Positions 35,601 through 45,782 of a stretch of DNA of 64,000 nt are shown here, one piece after another. The position numbers and the translations under genes were made by a program. Source of the DNA: Tiliqua scincoides (taxonomy: Eukaryota; Chordata; Lepidosauria; Squamata; Scincidae); the NCBI RefSeq assembly GCF_035046505.1, contig NC_089830.1, positions 20,870,379 to 20,934,378 on the forward strand, written 5' to 3'. Each line of letters starts with the position of its first letter. Position 1 is the first letter of the stretch. A model generated the notes under the pieces. The model was given only the letters and a program-made list of their open reading frames with translations. It ran no database searches and had not been told where the DNA came from.

Positions 35601-38600
35601 ATCCCATCCTAGTGGGAATCTGGGCAGAAACCCAAAGACCATTTGGAGCAGAATGATTCCCGGAATGGATTTGGGATCTGTGACACCCCACAGACTTGGA
35701 GCAGAGCAGAACACATCCCCCCAATTTAGGAGCTGATCCAAGCAGTTCTGGTCTCAGCCTGATCGAGAACATCCCAAACAGGGGACGTCACAGTGGCTCT
35801 AGGAAGCTTACAATCAAGTGAATTGTCTTGATTATTCCCGCAAGACTAAAATAAATGAAATCAGACCCCCCCCCCCATTTGTTCAGATGAAAGCAAGATG
35901 TATTAAAGGTCTTTAGATCAGGGGTCGCCAAACAATGGCCTATGGGACACATCCGGACGCCACAAGGTTTTATCCAGCCCCATAGAAACTTGGTTTTTTG
36001 GTCACAGCATTTGCTAATGTTTGACATTTCTCATTACTTATCATTATATATCATTATATATAGCACAACCTTGTACTCCTTGGGGCATTTGGTGGGCCAC
36101 TGTGAGATATAGGAAGCTGGAATGATGGACCTTTGGCCTGATCCAGCAGGGCTCTTCTTATGTTCTTGTTTCTTAGCAATTGTCACATCTCTCTTTAGTT
36201 CTGAATCTAATCATAATGATTACTAAAAAAGATCCAAGTAAAACTTAGGCCCAAATCCTAACCATCGTTCCCACACTGACATAGCTGTGCCAGTGGGGCA
36301 TGTGCTGCAGCCTGCAGTTGGGGGGCAGTCATGGAGGCCTCCTTGAGGTCAGGGAATGTTTGTTCCCTTATCTTGGAGCTGCATTGCCCATACCTCAGTG
36401 TTGGAATGTTGGTTAGGATTGCTTTTAGTGATTCATTTAAATTCATTCATTTAAACAAAACTGATTTTTTTTATTTCTGGCCCACAAAAATGTGATGACC
36501 TTCGTACTGAAAAATTTGGAGACCCCTGATCCATATCCACATTTTCCAATGCTTTTCATCTAAAGGCACATTGTCAAAGCACTCATATTGTCAAGGCACA
36601 CTGTCAGTTTTTTAAAAATCGGCATGCCACTGGTGGGGGGCTTACATCCCCCAATGGCCCTCCCCCACAAACTTCCATGGTACCCCAATGGACCATCTGT
36701 AGCACACCAATGCGCCATGGCACACCGGCTGGAAATCGCTAGTCTAGATCAGGGATGCCCAAACCCAGCCTGGGGGACACTTGCAGCTCTTGGGGACTCC
36801 AGCCCTTGGGGAACCCCCAGTCTCCAATGAGCCTCTGGCCCTCAAGAGACTTGCTGGAGACCATGCTGGCCCAACGCAACTGCTCTCAGCAAGAAGGTGA
36901 CTATTCAACCTCTTGCGTGAGCTGTGGGATGAGGGCTCCCTCCAATGCTATTTCACCTCTGTGATGCAGCAGCGGCAACAATGGAAAGGCCAGCCTTGCT
37001 TTGTGCAAGGCCTTTTATAGGCCTTGAGTTATTGCACAACCTTCATGCATTCATATAAGTTCCATCTCTAATACATTTATGTAAATTTATTCAAATTTGG
37101 GATAGAAATTAACTCATTTTTTTTCCCAGCCCCCGACACAGTGTCAGAGAGATGATGTGGCCCTCCCGCCAAAATGTTTGGACACCCCTGGTCTAGATAA
37201 TTGCAAAGAACATCTCAAATCCATGTGCCCACCACAACTGCAACACTGTCAATGGACCCATCCCATGGGGTTCAGAGGTTATAGCCACTCACACATCACA
37301 GACAAGGCCAGGGAATGATTCTCCTTGCCGTAGCTGTTCTCTGCCGCACAGGTATAGATGCCGTCTTGTAGGTAGGAGATGTTGTTAAGGTGCAGCGTGA
37401 GGTTCCCTCCCTCTTCCTCATACAGCAGTTCATCTTCTCTGAGCCATGAGATCAGGGCTGTGGGATTGCTGTCCACGGAGCATACCAGGACCACCTTTGA
37501 GCCCTGGATGACCTCCACAGAAGAGTTGGCTTGCACGATGCGTGGTATGTCTGCATAGGAAAGCCAAAGAAATCAGCCTCAGGTACATTTTCATGCTCTA
37601 TGCTCCCTGCACTACCAATAGTCTGATTGACTCTAGACCTTGGTTGACTCTAGACCCAGTTTCCTCGTTCTGAGCAGCTTGACAGAGAAGCCATAGAGGC
37701 TGCCTTGCCTTGGGTCAAGTATTGGGTACTCAAATACTTTACCCCATCCTGCCCCTGACACACTTTTGCTTCAGTCACTTCAATCTGAGAGTGTTCCCCT
37801 GTGACTTTCTCTGGGAATGGCACCTATAGTGTTCTTAGTGTGAACAGGAACTCACTAATTAAGGGGCAATTCAGGGGACAATTCTTCAGTCATCTGCAAG
37901 CTGCAATGAACAGGAAGTAATTCAGGGATGGAAGCTGCAAGCAAGGAGTTTCTAATTAAAGTTGCAGGGGGTCATTGCCAAACAGGACATTTTTGAGCCA
38001 ACATGATAAAAGGATACTAGCCAAGGTTCTAATAGACTATCAGGTGATCTCCAGCATCAAGGTTTGCTGGGTGGTCCTGGAGACAACCGCGAAGCAACGC
38101 CAACTCACATTTGACATCCAGGGTGGTGACATCATCAAAGACGAACGTGGTATTGGCATAGGTGACCGAGCAGCCCAGCTCACGCCCGTTGTTCTCACGC
38201 GATGGCATGAACTTGAGCAAGGTAATGAGATTCCAGGTGCTGCTCTCTTCCTCCACTTGCCCGTAGACAGAGAAGTCAGCCAGGTTGTCATGGTTTGTCC
38301 ATGAGACAACAGGTTTCATCTCGGGGCAATTGTCCGGCACGACACAGCGCAGCTCCACCTCTGACCCCTCCACCACTTCGGGGGGGACCACAATGCTCGG
38401 TTTGTCTATGGGATAGAAGAGAGGTATGGATGATGCGGAAATAGGAGCTTCCTTCCTTCCTCAAGCCTTGGGCTATGAAAGGGAGGGGTTTTAGCAGGCA
38501 CTTTCCTTCCTCCCTTCTGGTGGTAACTTCACTGATGCTCAGTGGCATACCACAGTCATTTGACACCTGGGGCCCATAAATTTTTGGCACCTTCTCCATG

Positions 38601-38626
38601 GCAAAATTATTTCCATTAATAATAAT

Positions 38627-38661
<35 letters not shown>

Positions 38662-40870
38662 CTTTATTTTTACCCCGCCTTTTTCCCCGAAGGGACTCAA
38701 GGCGGCTTACAACATATTAAAAACATAATTTAAAAACAAATAAAAACATATTAACACATCATAAAAAACAGCAGTCAGAATAAAAAATAGGTAAAAAGAG
38801 CATAGAGCAGCAGCTAGTCATAAAAGAATCAGGCCTGTAAAAATATTAAAAGATGTTAAAAAGATGTTAAAAGGCCGAGAACTCAGAAGGCTTGTTTAAA
38901 CAGAAGGGTCTTCAGGCCTCGCCGAAAGGTCTCAAGAGAGGGAGCCATTCTCAAGTCAAGGGGAAGGGAGTTCCATAGCGTTGGTGCCACTACTGAGAAG
39001 GCCCTATTTCTTGCAGTCACCCCACATACCTCCCTAGGCGGCGGCACTTGTAAAAAGGCCTTCTCTGATGACCTAAGAGGATGAGCCGGATTGTACGGGA
39101 TATGATATGAAATAAATTATAATAATGGCCAGAGAAGAATCGCAGGCAGTGAATATTTTCTTTTATTGAACTGTGCGCGCGCGCGTGTACACTTTAGAGC
39201 AGGGGTATCCAAAGTTTTTGGCAGGAGGGCCACATCAGCTCTCTGACAATGTGTCGGGGGCCGGGGGAAAAAAGAATTAATTTACATTTAAAATTTGAAT
39301 AAATTTACATAAGTTTACATAAATGAATATATTAAAGATGAACTTATATGAATGAATGAGTGTCTTTCGATAGCTCAAGGCCTATAAAAGACCTTGCACA
39401 AAGCTAAGTTGGCCTCTCCTTTGCTGCCGCTACTGCATCACAGATGTGAAACAGCAGGCAGTGGAGGGAGCCTTCATCCCACAGCTCACGCGAGAGGTCA
39501 AACAGTCGCCCTCATGCTGAGATCAGTTGCGATGGGCCAGAGCGGGCTCCAACAAATCTCTGGAGGGCCAGAGGCTCATTGAAGACTGGAGGCTCCCTGA
39601 GGGCTGCATTGAGAGGCCTCGAGGGCCACAAGTGGCCCCAGGGCCGGGGTTTGGGCACCCCTACTTTAGTGGTTTGTATATTTATATATGTGTTTGTGTG
39701 TGTGTGTACACTTTAGAGGTTTGTGTATTTATATATAACATAGCAACTACAAATATATAATCATACCAATAAACATGCTTTTCTTGCAGGTGGCTGCACC
39801 AGTGCTAGCCAAATTCCAGCTGCAGCCAGCTGAATTCACCCTCTTCACCACAGCCATCTTGGGGAGGCCTCTTGGACACACTCCTCCCCCCTGCAGCCTG
39901 GCACCTGGGGCCAGGGGGCACTTGGTCACCCTCTTCATATACCATTGCTAATGCTCCATGATGCTGATCTCCCATCCTCCCCCAGCCGCACCCTCCCATT
40001 ATACCCCAAGGACTTATGCTCATTGAGAAAGCAGTCATACCAATGCACACAGCCCTGGAAGGAAGTGAACCAGAAGTACCCCTTTTGAGAAGAAATAGTA
40101 GCCTGGGGAACACAATCTGACTTGGGACTAGAGCACATAGACTGGAGCACATAACACCTTCCCCTTGCACTGTTTTCCTGGTGAAAATATGCCCCTCCGG
40201 CAGGTTATTTGCAGCAAACTGCAATGCTGTTGATTTTGAGTCCACATGAAAAGGTTCATGTCTCATTGACCCATCACTCAGTAAGCAGAGACTGGAACAA
40301 GCATTCCCTGCTGGTACTCACTGATGATCTTGAGGTTGCAGTGCTCCGGGTAGGTGTACTGATTGTAGCCGCCCAGGTCCCCTCGGAAGTAATATTTGCC
40401 CGTGAGCTCGGGACTGAGTCGGGTGATCTGCAGGGTGCAATTGCGGAAATTCAGCTCTCCCAACAGCCGGGTGCGCCCGACGTAGCTCTCGTGGACAATC
40501 TGGGTGCGCGATTTGTAGACCACAGGGGGATAGTTCTTAGGGTAAGGGCTGTTGAAGTACCAAATGCCATGCACGGCCGACGGGCGCAGTTCATCAGGGT
40601 AGCTGAAACGGCAGGGGATGACCACGCAGGTGCCTTCGAAGGCCGCAATGTTCTCAGGCATCCAGGCACTCCAGGGTCCAGCCACAACCCCTTTTGCAAG
40701 AGAGACAGAAAGATGAAAGATGGGAACTCCCGGGAGGGGGGTAGGAGAAGTATAGGTTATGTGTTTCACAAACGTGGCAGAGCTATATGGCATCTCTCAG
40801 TTCATATCATACCTTCAGACAACACCCAGAAGACCAGGAAAGTCTTGCAGAAGAACTTCATACTGCTCAT
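23732..40870 (-). CDS. MAG: Myelin-associated glycoprotein (Siglec-4), complete L-type, 9 coding exons
   Basis: MAG is a sialic-acid-binding adhesion receptor on the inner myelin membrane of glia; it binds gangliosides on axons. Exons in transcript order: 40813-40870, 40322-40690, 38109-38405, 37293-37550, 33800-34060, 32357-32644, 30717-30813, 29716-29815, 23732-23881. All introns are GT-AG and phases agree, giving 1878 nt, 625 residues plus TGA, against 626 in human L-MAG. Domains: signal peptide 1-19, V-set Ig 20-142, C2-set Ig domains 143-241, 242-327, 328-414 and 415-510, membrane segment about 517-536 (GPVGAVVAFAILIAVVCYV), cytoplasmic tail to 625. The sialic-acid arginine is Arg122 in YYFRGDLGGYNQYTY. 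The coding exon opens with ATG right after its acceptor, so the 5' UTR is on upstream exons; a second Met at codon 4 is an alternative start. No S-MAG exon was identified in the 5.8-kb intron before the last exon. Identity is certain from the near-identical V-set and C-terminus. Confidence 0.97.
25543..25867. mobile_element. hAT-like element with long inverted repeats
   Basis: The ends are CAGGAGCCACCAAACC and GGTTTGAAGGCCCCTG. The inverted similarity continues inward for about 90-100 bases on each side, including CTCCAAGAAAAT and ATCTTTGCAG on both arms, so a single strand could fold into a long hairpin. No clean target duplication is seen. Confidence 0.65.
25985..26136 (+). mobile_element. 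CR1-type LINE 3' end
   Basis: A 5'-truncated copy with GAAGCTGGACTAGATGGGCC and GATCCAGCAGGGC and the tail TTCTTATGTTCTTA. Confidence 0.75.
26271..27026. mobile_element. hAT-like element split by a LINE insertion
   Basis: The left end CAGGGGCCTCTACACTCTG and right end GGAATTTGGAGGTCCCTG are inverted, and further in CGGATTAGGTCCGCTGGAAT pairs with ATTCCGGTGGACC. The central 26392-26833 is a LINE fragment, so the LINE jumped in later. Flanks match weakly (TTCTAAAG, CTCTCAAG). Confidence 0.6.
26392..26833 (+). mobile_element. LINE 3' part: ORF2 C-terminus and 3' tail
   Basis: One frame reads LLYGELVQGKRPTGRPQLQY, then KDICKRDLKALGLDLNRWET, then LASEQPAWRQAVQHG, and ends with the knuckle CSQCGRDCHS. 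This is the C-terminal region common to a group of non-LTR retrotransposons (GRPxLRYKDxCKRD and a terminal C2H2-like knuckle). The frame stops in this copy before the usual LFSHTR-type end. The 3' UTR ends ATACCATAGTCTCTCGAGAC, TGAAGGTTGCCAAC and a (CAA)n tail. I cannot name the clade with certainty. Confidence 0.75.
28630..29229 (+). repeat. Tandem tetramer of 5S rRNA-derived SINE (152-bp units)
   Basis: Four head-to-tail units each carry a 5S rRNA-like body with the full internal control region (AAGCTAAGCAGGGTC-like A box, GATGGGAGACCGCCTGG C box) ending in GGGTGCTGTAGGCT at 28736, 28888, 29040 and 29192, then a 33-base tail, ATACCATAGTCTTTCGAGAC plus TGAAGGTTGCCAA. The spacing is exactly 152 bases. 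Units 2 and 4 share GATCTCTGAAGATAAGCAGG; unit 3 has the more 5S-like GATCTTAGAAGCTAAGCAGG. 5S-headed SINEs are known in several vertebrates including squamates. These are not functional 5S genes: the body is diverged and the start is not GCCTACGGCC. Confidence 0.9.
29414..29512. repeat. Short palindromic interspersed repeat (about 90 bp)
   Basis: The core GGGAGTAAGCCCCATTGAC followed by TATAATGGGAC is an imperfect palindrome, and the ends resemble GCAATCCTA and its complement. Further copies lie near 1440-1545, 3088-3150, 42490-42530, 43064-43510, 46797-46893, 47380-47458, 50029-50075, 50560-50655 and 61397-61475. It behaves like a very small MITE, but I have no firm family name. Confidence 0.6.
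30440..30570 (+). mobile_element. CR1-type LINE 3' end
   Basis: A 5'-truncated copy with GAAGCTGGACTAGATGGGCC and GATCCAGTGGGGCTG and the tail TTCTTATGTTCTTATG, just downstream of the MAG membrane-segment exon in transcript direction. Confidence 0.8.
30899..31234. mobile_element. Non-autonomous hAT-like element in a MAG intron
   Basis: The left end CAGTGGTATCACTGG and right end CCCTAGTGACGCCACTG are inverted. Family members are 41163-41448, which has a perfect 8-bp duplication, 49188-49530, and a right-hand piece near 57190-57381. No target duplication is visible for this copy. Confidence 0.65.
32645..32695. repeat. (GA)n microsatellite at the acceptor of the MAG fifth-Ig exon
   Basis: About 24 GA units on the plus strand read as (CT)n on the MAG strand and run straight into CTCCAG at the 3' splice site (exon starts at 32644). 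The microsatellite therefore is the polypyrimidine tract. Confidence 0.95.
32895..33072 (+). mobile_element. CR1-type LINE 3' end
   Basis: A longer 3' fragment with CTACGTCAGAGTTCCAG, GAAGCTGGACTAGATGGGCC and the tail TTCTTATGTTCTTACG. Confidence 0.8.
33582..33780 (+). repeat. tRNA-derived SINE (MIR-like core)
   Basis: It has a pol III B box, GGTTCAAATCC, a MIR-like core (GGGTGACCTTGAACCAGTCA, CACAGGGTTGTTGTGAG) and CCCTGAGCTCCTTGGAGGAA near the 3' end. Other copies: 51840-52018 (-), 55745-55975 (+, with an internal (TC)n expansion), 56876-57085 (+), and a piece at about 7607-7740 (-). Confidence 0.75.
34438..35462. mobile_element. Repeat element with inverted ends that contains the 39-bp minisatellite
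   Basis: The left end GTTTTTCAGCTAG and right end CTAGCTGAAAAAC are exact inverted copies, with CTAGCAGGAAGTGACGTC next to the left end. Related sequence without the minisatellite is at 31262-31650 (GAAGTGACATTTCC, CTAGCGCTAGAAAC). No target duplication was recognised, so the superfamily is open. Confidence 0.5.
34543..35335. repeat. 39-bp minisatellite, about 20 units, open in several frames
   Basis: The unit is AACTCAAATGCATGGGGGCC then ACCATGTGCCCTCCAGTAG. Because 39 is three times 13, every frame repeats a 13-residue peptide, for example MHGGHHVPSSRTQ forward and MHLSSTGGHMVAP reverse, and several frames stay open for 160-340 codons. Variants recur in a set order (GAGGG, GCGGG, GGGGG at the variable site), giving a 117-bp higher-order unit seen about three times. 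The array is in the MAG intron between the third and fourth Ig exons and is not supported as a protein-coding gene. Confidence 0.92.
35919..36528. mobile_element. Composite hAT element with nested insertions
   Basis: The ends are CAGGGGTCGCCAAAC and TTTGGAGACCCCTG. Inside lie a CR1 tail (about 36070-36172, with GATCCAGCAGGGC and TTCTTATGTTCTTG) and a Harbinger-like MITE (36245-36432). No matching target duplication is seen. Confidence 0.65.
36750..37190 (-). mobile_element. Non-autonomous hAT element with perfect target duplication
   Basis: The ends are CAGGGATGCCCAAAC and TTTGGACACCCCTG, flanked by GTCTAGAT at 36742-36749 and 37191-37198. It is an inverted copy of the family at 2091-2551, 100 bases from the MAG third-Ig exon. 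Confidence 0.92.
38612..39115 (-). repeat. LINE-like 3' repeat, antisense, in MAG intron 2
   Basis: Starting at the (CAA)n run, the sequence has ACTCAAGGCGGCTTACAAC, GGGTCTTCAGGCCTCGCCG and GGGAGTTCCATAGCGTTGG, words of a widespread reptile non-LTR 3' region. A second copy, interrupted by a hAT insertion, is at 41080-41815. Confidence 0.6.
39200..39663 (+). mobile_element. Non-autonomous hAT element in MAG intron 2
   Basis: The ends are CAGGGGTATCCAAAG and TTTGGGCACCCCTA, with flanks CTTTAGAG and CTTTAGTG (7 of 8). It is very close to the 2091-2551 copy over its whole length. A (GC)n run lies just before it at about 39172-39184. Confidence 0.88.
39760..39945 (-). repeat. Unnamed interspersed repeat, pair member
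   Basis: An inverted relative is at 60525-60695: AACATGCTTTTCTTGCAGGT here pairs with ACCTGCAAGAGAAGCATGTT there, and the similarity continues through CCATCTTGG. It appears only twice in this window. Confidence 0.55.
40322..40690 (-). CDS. MAG: MAG exon for the V-set sialic-acid-binding domain
   Basis: This exon encodes residues 20-142. It shows GPWSAWMPENIAAFEGTC, CRFSYPDELRP, the strand HGIWYFNSPYPKNYPPVVYK, and YYFRGDLGGYNQYTY, whose arginine makes the salt bridge to sialic acid in siglecs. An unpaired-looking cysteine stands in PEHCNLKI, where the human sequence as I recall it has serine (SEHSVLDI). Confidence 0.95.
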
Positions 40871-41162
40871 CTGTGAAGGGGTGTGGAGGTAAGAAGACCA
40901 GCCTGTTAGAAAGCAAGAGTGGTGAGTTGGAGTTGAAGGGAGAAGGATAGTCATTAGAACACTGTAGGGGAGGATAAAGTGCTAAGCATACACTGGTCTT
41001 CAAGAGACACTTGTGGTAGTGTCACATCAGAATCCCTGTCTAGGGATTTTGAGGTTTTGCAGGCATGTGCTGGGACACCAGTAAATTTTATTTATTTTAT
41101 TGATTTAACACATTTTTATCCCGCCTTCCTAAAAGCTGAAGGAAGCTTACCAGACTTGATAA

Positions 41163-41448
41163 TGGTGGCATCACTAGGGGGTGTGGGTCACTCCGGCACA
41201 CAGGAGAGGTGACTACTGGCCTAAATTTTTACTATCTCGGTATTTTCTAATTACCATCATGTTATATATCATTCAATGTGTGATTTCATGCAGAATGCAC
41301 TGAAGCAAACCACATTGAAATATCTCTATCAAAAGGTATTGCCAAAAAACCACCGGGCGTGGGGTGATGGTGTATGGGAGGAGGTCCATCAAGGGGGCTA
41401 CATTCTGTCCTCCCACACTAGGTGATGCAAACCCTAGTGAGGCCACTG
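41163..41448. mobile_element. Non-autonomous hAT element with perfect target duplication
   Basis: The left end TGGTGGCATCACTAGGG and right end CCCTAGTGAGGCCACTG are inverted and flanked by CTTGATAA at 41155-41162 and 41449-41456. It interrupts the LINE-like repeat at 41080-41815, so it is the younger of the two. Confidence 0.9.
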
Positions 41449-42395
41449 CTTGATAAATAGATAAACCGCAACATCAAATCCAAAGAATTAAACATTTAAA
41501 ACATAATTTAAAAGCCAGCGCAGCAAATGGTCATAAATGGACATAATTCCAAAAACCCATAGGTGGCAGTAGGTAAAAAAAAATACACAACAAGCTAAAA
41601 ATTTGAAGGCAGCAAACATATGAAAGCAACAGGCCAGGTAAAAACAACCAAGAATATCCCACCCTCAAAAGCTATCGTGGATAAAAAAATTTTTTAGGTC
41701 TCACCAGAAACTTTCTACTGAAGGGGCAGGTTTTTCCAGCAATGAGTTCCTTAAAAGTGGTGCCACAACTGAGAAGGCCTTGTTCCTTTCCAGTCAAGCC
41801 TTATCTTCTCCCAGCAGTGGAACTAAAGAGAATTGGATCATTGCAAGCTTCTCACTCAGGCCACCATTGGTCCATCAATCTCAGTGTTGTCAACACTGAC
41901 TGTGGCTCTCCAGGGTTTCAGAGAATGGTCTTTCCCAGCCCTGCCCAAAGACAGCCCCAGAGACTGAATCTGGGACATGCTCCGTGTAATGCTGGTGGTC
42001 TACCACTACAGCCCTTCCCTAATGCCAACCTGGGAAACAATTCCTTAATAACCAATCAGGGAATCTGCTTACTGTTACTCCCAGGTGGGCTTGGGGAGCT
42101 GTTGTCTCTTCTCCTGGGCACATGGTTTCTTGCACTTTGCTGCGAGAAGTCATCACACTGAGCAAGGGAGCTAGCTATCGCAAGACATTTGATCCTTGTG
42201 GTATTGTCACTGCCCATCCAGTGATGATGGCCACAGGATCAAATGTTTGTGCAAAGGTTCTGCGGTAAAAATGGGCATTGGGTGTGCAGGGATGGGGTGG
42301 GGAGGCTGTTGCCACAATGACAGTCATGCGTAGGCTTGTGACCAGTGCTTTTTTTGTAAAAGAAAAGGTGCAGGAACTCACAACTTGTTCATCTT

Positions 42396-42436
<41 letters not shown>

Positions 42437-43063
42437 AACCATTTTTTGTTGGAGAAATAAAATATTTTTTTCTGTACTTCCCCCTAAAGATGAACTTACT
42501 TCTGAGTAGACATGCATAGGATTGGGCTGTCAATCTCCACATCCCCTTCCCCCTAGCTACGTTTTCTACACACGGGGAAAAATACTGTACAGGTGCACTT
42601 GTAGCATGTAGTATGTAGTGTGGCACTACTTCGAGGAGAGGAAGCAGTGAATGGATTCCAAAAAAATGGCTTACATGAGTTCCATGTAGTAAAATTACTC
42701 TAAGCAACTGTGGGAGTAAGAACAAAAAAGGAATTCTTACACGAGAGGGGTCCTTAGGTGCACATAGAAACAGCTACGTTTGCAAACAAGCAATTAAATA
42801 TGGTTTAATTCAGGTATCAGAATACTCTGTGTCTTTGGGAAGGCACTTGGCATGCAATTGTATGTTCTCTGCTGCCCTGAGCAGCTGCTGTGCATTGCTG
42901 GAGTGGAGCTGCAAATGCTGGCTGGCGGAGGGCATGCTTGTGGGGGAAAGATGAGGAGGATCTCTGGCAAGGCTGGACAGCATGTTGTACACACGTAGAA
43001 TCCCTTTTCACCTGCCCTTAGCATGTGAAAACGGGTGCAGATACATATCTCTGCCAGGATTAA

Positions 43064-43510
43064 GAGCCCAATCCTAGGTATGTCTACTCTGAAGTAAGTC
43101 TCATTCTAGTCAATGGAGCTTACTCCCAGGAAAGTGCCTAGGATTGCAGCCTAAGAGCCCAATCCTATGCATGTCTACTCAGAAGTCCACTTTAGTGAAT
43201 GGGGCTTACTGTGGATAGGATGGCAGCCTCAGGGCCCAATCCTGTGCCTGTCCTGAGTCCTATTAGAGTCAATGGGGCTTCCTCCCAGGAAGGTGTGTCG
43301 AGGACTGCAGCCTCAGAGCCCTTCCTCTGCCTGTCTACTCAGGCTGCAAGGCTATGACACTTTCCCAGGAGTAAGCCCCATTGAACACAATGGAACTTAC
43401 TTCTGAGTAGACATGCATAGGCTTGGGCTCTCAAGCTGCAAGGCTATGCACCCTTTCCCAGGAGCAAGCCCCACTGAGCACAATGAGACTTACTTCTGAG
43501 TAGACACGCC
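43064..43510. repeat. Cluster of five palindromic 90-bp repeats in a row
   Basis: Successive copies, each with a form of GCCCAATCCTATGCATG and GGGGCTTACTCCCAGG, start near 43064, 43156, 43228, 43310 and 43425. Other copies in the window are single. The copies are diverged and gapped, so this is not a recent simple duplication. Confidence 0.75.
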
Positions 43511-45782
43511 TAGGTTCATGCTGCAGATTGGCACAGGGGCTGCACCAGCCAGCTTCCTTCCCCTCCTCCTCTGCCAAGCCAGTACTTGGGCTTTCCGTGG
43601 GTGCCACAGCCTGTCTCCCTGGCTGGCTGTCCTCCTCCTCAGCGCGTGTCCCCCGCACCCTCCACCGGCTTGGAAGCTGCGCGGGGAAGCAGAACGTGGG
43701 GGGAGGGGAGGCGGGCTGGGCTCAGGGATGGGGGCAGAAGGGGTCGTTGTGCAGTCAGGCAGGGGCCAGGCACCCACCCACCCTGCACCCCCCAGCACCC
43801 ACCCAGTGAATGCCTCTGTTTTGCTCCCCCCTCCTGGAATGCCTCCGAAGGGGAGGGGCCCCTGCAAAAAGGTGCCGGAACTCCGTCCCCCCGCGTTCCA
43901 TTAGAAAAAAAGCCCTGCTTGTGACATTATCATGTGTTTGCACAAAGCTTTGGAGTAATGGGAATGACACTGGTTGCTTTGCCCCAAGGAGCCAGCAGGG
44001 GGCACTTTCACCACTGAACTACTGCTCAAGGCACCCAAATGAATGCATCCAGCAAATTCTGGTGAGTTTCTGGGCTTTGAGTACTGTAACAGACAGAAAT
44101 TCAGCTGGTGGGGCTTCTTCCAGCATGCAGATGAAGTAAGTGGGGAACCCTTTTACTGGTTGGATTTCTGCATATTTACACAGCCATCAAAGGAGTATGG
44201 GAGCCTTATCAGAAGGAAAAGGTTCCAATTCTACTGGATTCCCAAAACCAACTTTCCTTACTCCTGCAGGGTGACCAGATATCATAACTGCAAAAGACGA
44301 CAAGGCAGCCCAAAATATAGGGCATCCAAGAGAAATGTAGGACATGACAAAATAAAAGCTAAAAACAGTCATCCATTCATTTCATGTGGTTAGTTTAAAT
44401 ACTGTATTACTTATTATTAAATTTTAAACTATATTACATATAATTTATTAATTCCAAAAAGGATATGCGATGTCTGCTGGGGCCCACTCATAGGGGAAAG
44501 GAGGACATTTAAGTTCTTTTCCAGGACATGAGGCACAAAAGAGGACATGTCCTGGGAAAAGAGGACACCTGTCACCCTGTAATCCTGTCAAGTTTTAGCT
44601 CTCAGGGAGCTATGCTGACATTCTGAGAACCTAGTTTTATTGTTGTAAGCCACCTTGGGTGTCCCAATGTGTGGTTGAAAGGCAGGGTAGAAATTCTTTT
44701 GATTGGTTGGTTGGTTGGTTGGTTGGTTGGTTGATTGGTTGAAACTCCAGGGATAAGAGCTGTTGACCCAGAAGTGACTGGGGACTGTGTGCTGCAGTAG
44801 GTAGGTAACCTCAGACCACAGTCTGGGAGGACTGTTGAAGGTGGAGTAGCTGCAGCTATGCTGTTCATGGCTCAGGGCTGACCCAAAAACTTCTTGCACT
44901 GGGAAGCGCTGCACCAAATATTGTTCTTCTCACCCACTGCGTCTCTTCCTTCTCCTCACATTTCCTGGATTCAGATAGGAAGAGGGGAACAGAGCAGAAG
45001 AGGAAGTGTGGAGGATGCAAGAGTGGTGGGCTAGAGCATCTCCCACACTCTAGCCTAGCCCATCATTCTCTTCTGCTCTACACTTCCTCTCTTCTGCTCC
45101 ATTTCTTTCTCCTTTTCCAAATCCAGGGAGTGGAAGCAGGTGCAGGCAGGCAGAGGAAGGGCACAAGTTTCCTTACCAATTTTCCTTGCCTCCCAAGGCC
45201 CTGAAAGAGCTTACATCCACCCCAATCGTAGCAGGAAATGGGGGATTGTGAATTCCAATTATAGCTGCTCATTACGTCCTCCCTCTACTTGGTGATGAGA
45301 AAAATACATGTGCAAGAAAAGAAGCACAGCACTGAGACAGAGAATACCAACCAGTGTCTCAGGCAAGCAACAAATGTTCCCCATCACACTACCATTGAAA
45401 TTACTCCCCCCCCCTTCCTGCCTTCCTTGTACCCACAGAGAAGCAGAGGCTTGGGGGAAAACTTTGACTCACTCAAGGCGTTCCAGTCGTCTGCGGTGGA
45501 GCCAGGGGCCAAAACAGAAGACCTTTAGAGCAACAACTCCCAGGTCCCTCGTGGGTTCCACGCTGTCCACGCTGCCTGGGGAAAGGTGACCATTTCAGTT
45601 GGGCATTGTCATGTCCTTGGAATGAAATCTCAACAGAGAGGTCAAGCACCACATGACTGCATCCCATCTTTATGGTGACCACTATGTTCAGGAGGGGGAA
45701 TAAAGTCCAGTGCAATCTTAATAGCAGCTTCTTTCTTTATTGTTTCTGTTCTCCCCCCTGGATTGTGCTGGATCAGATCAAA

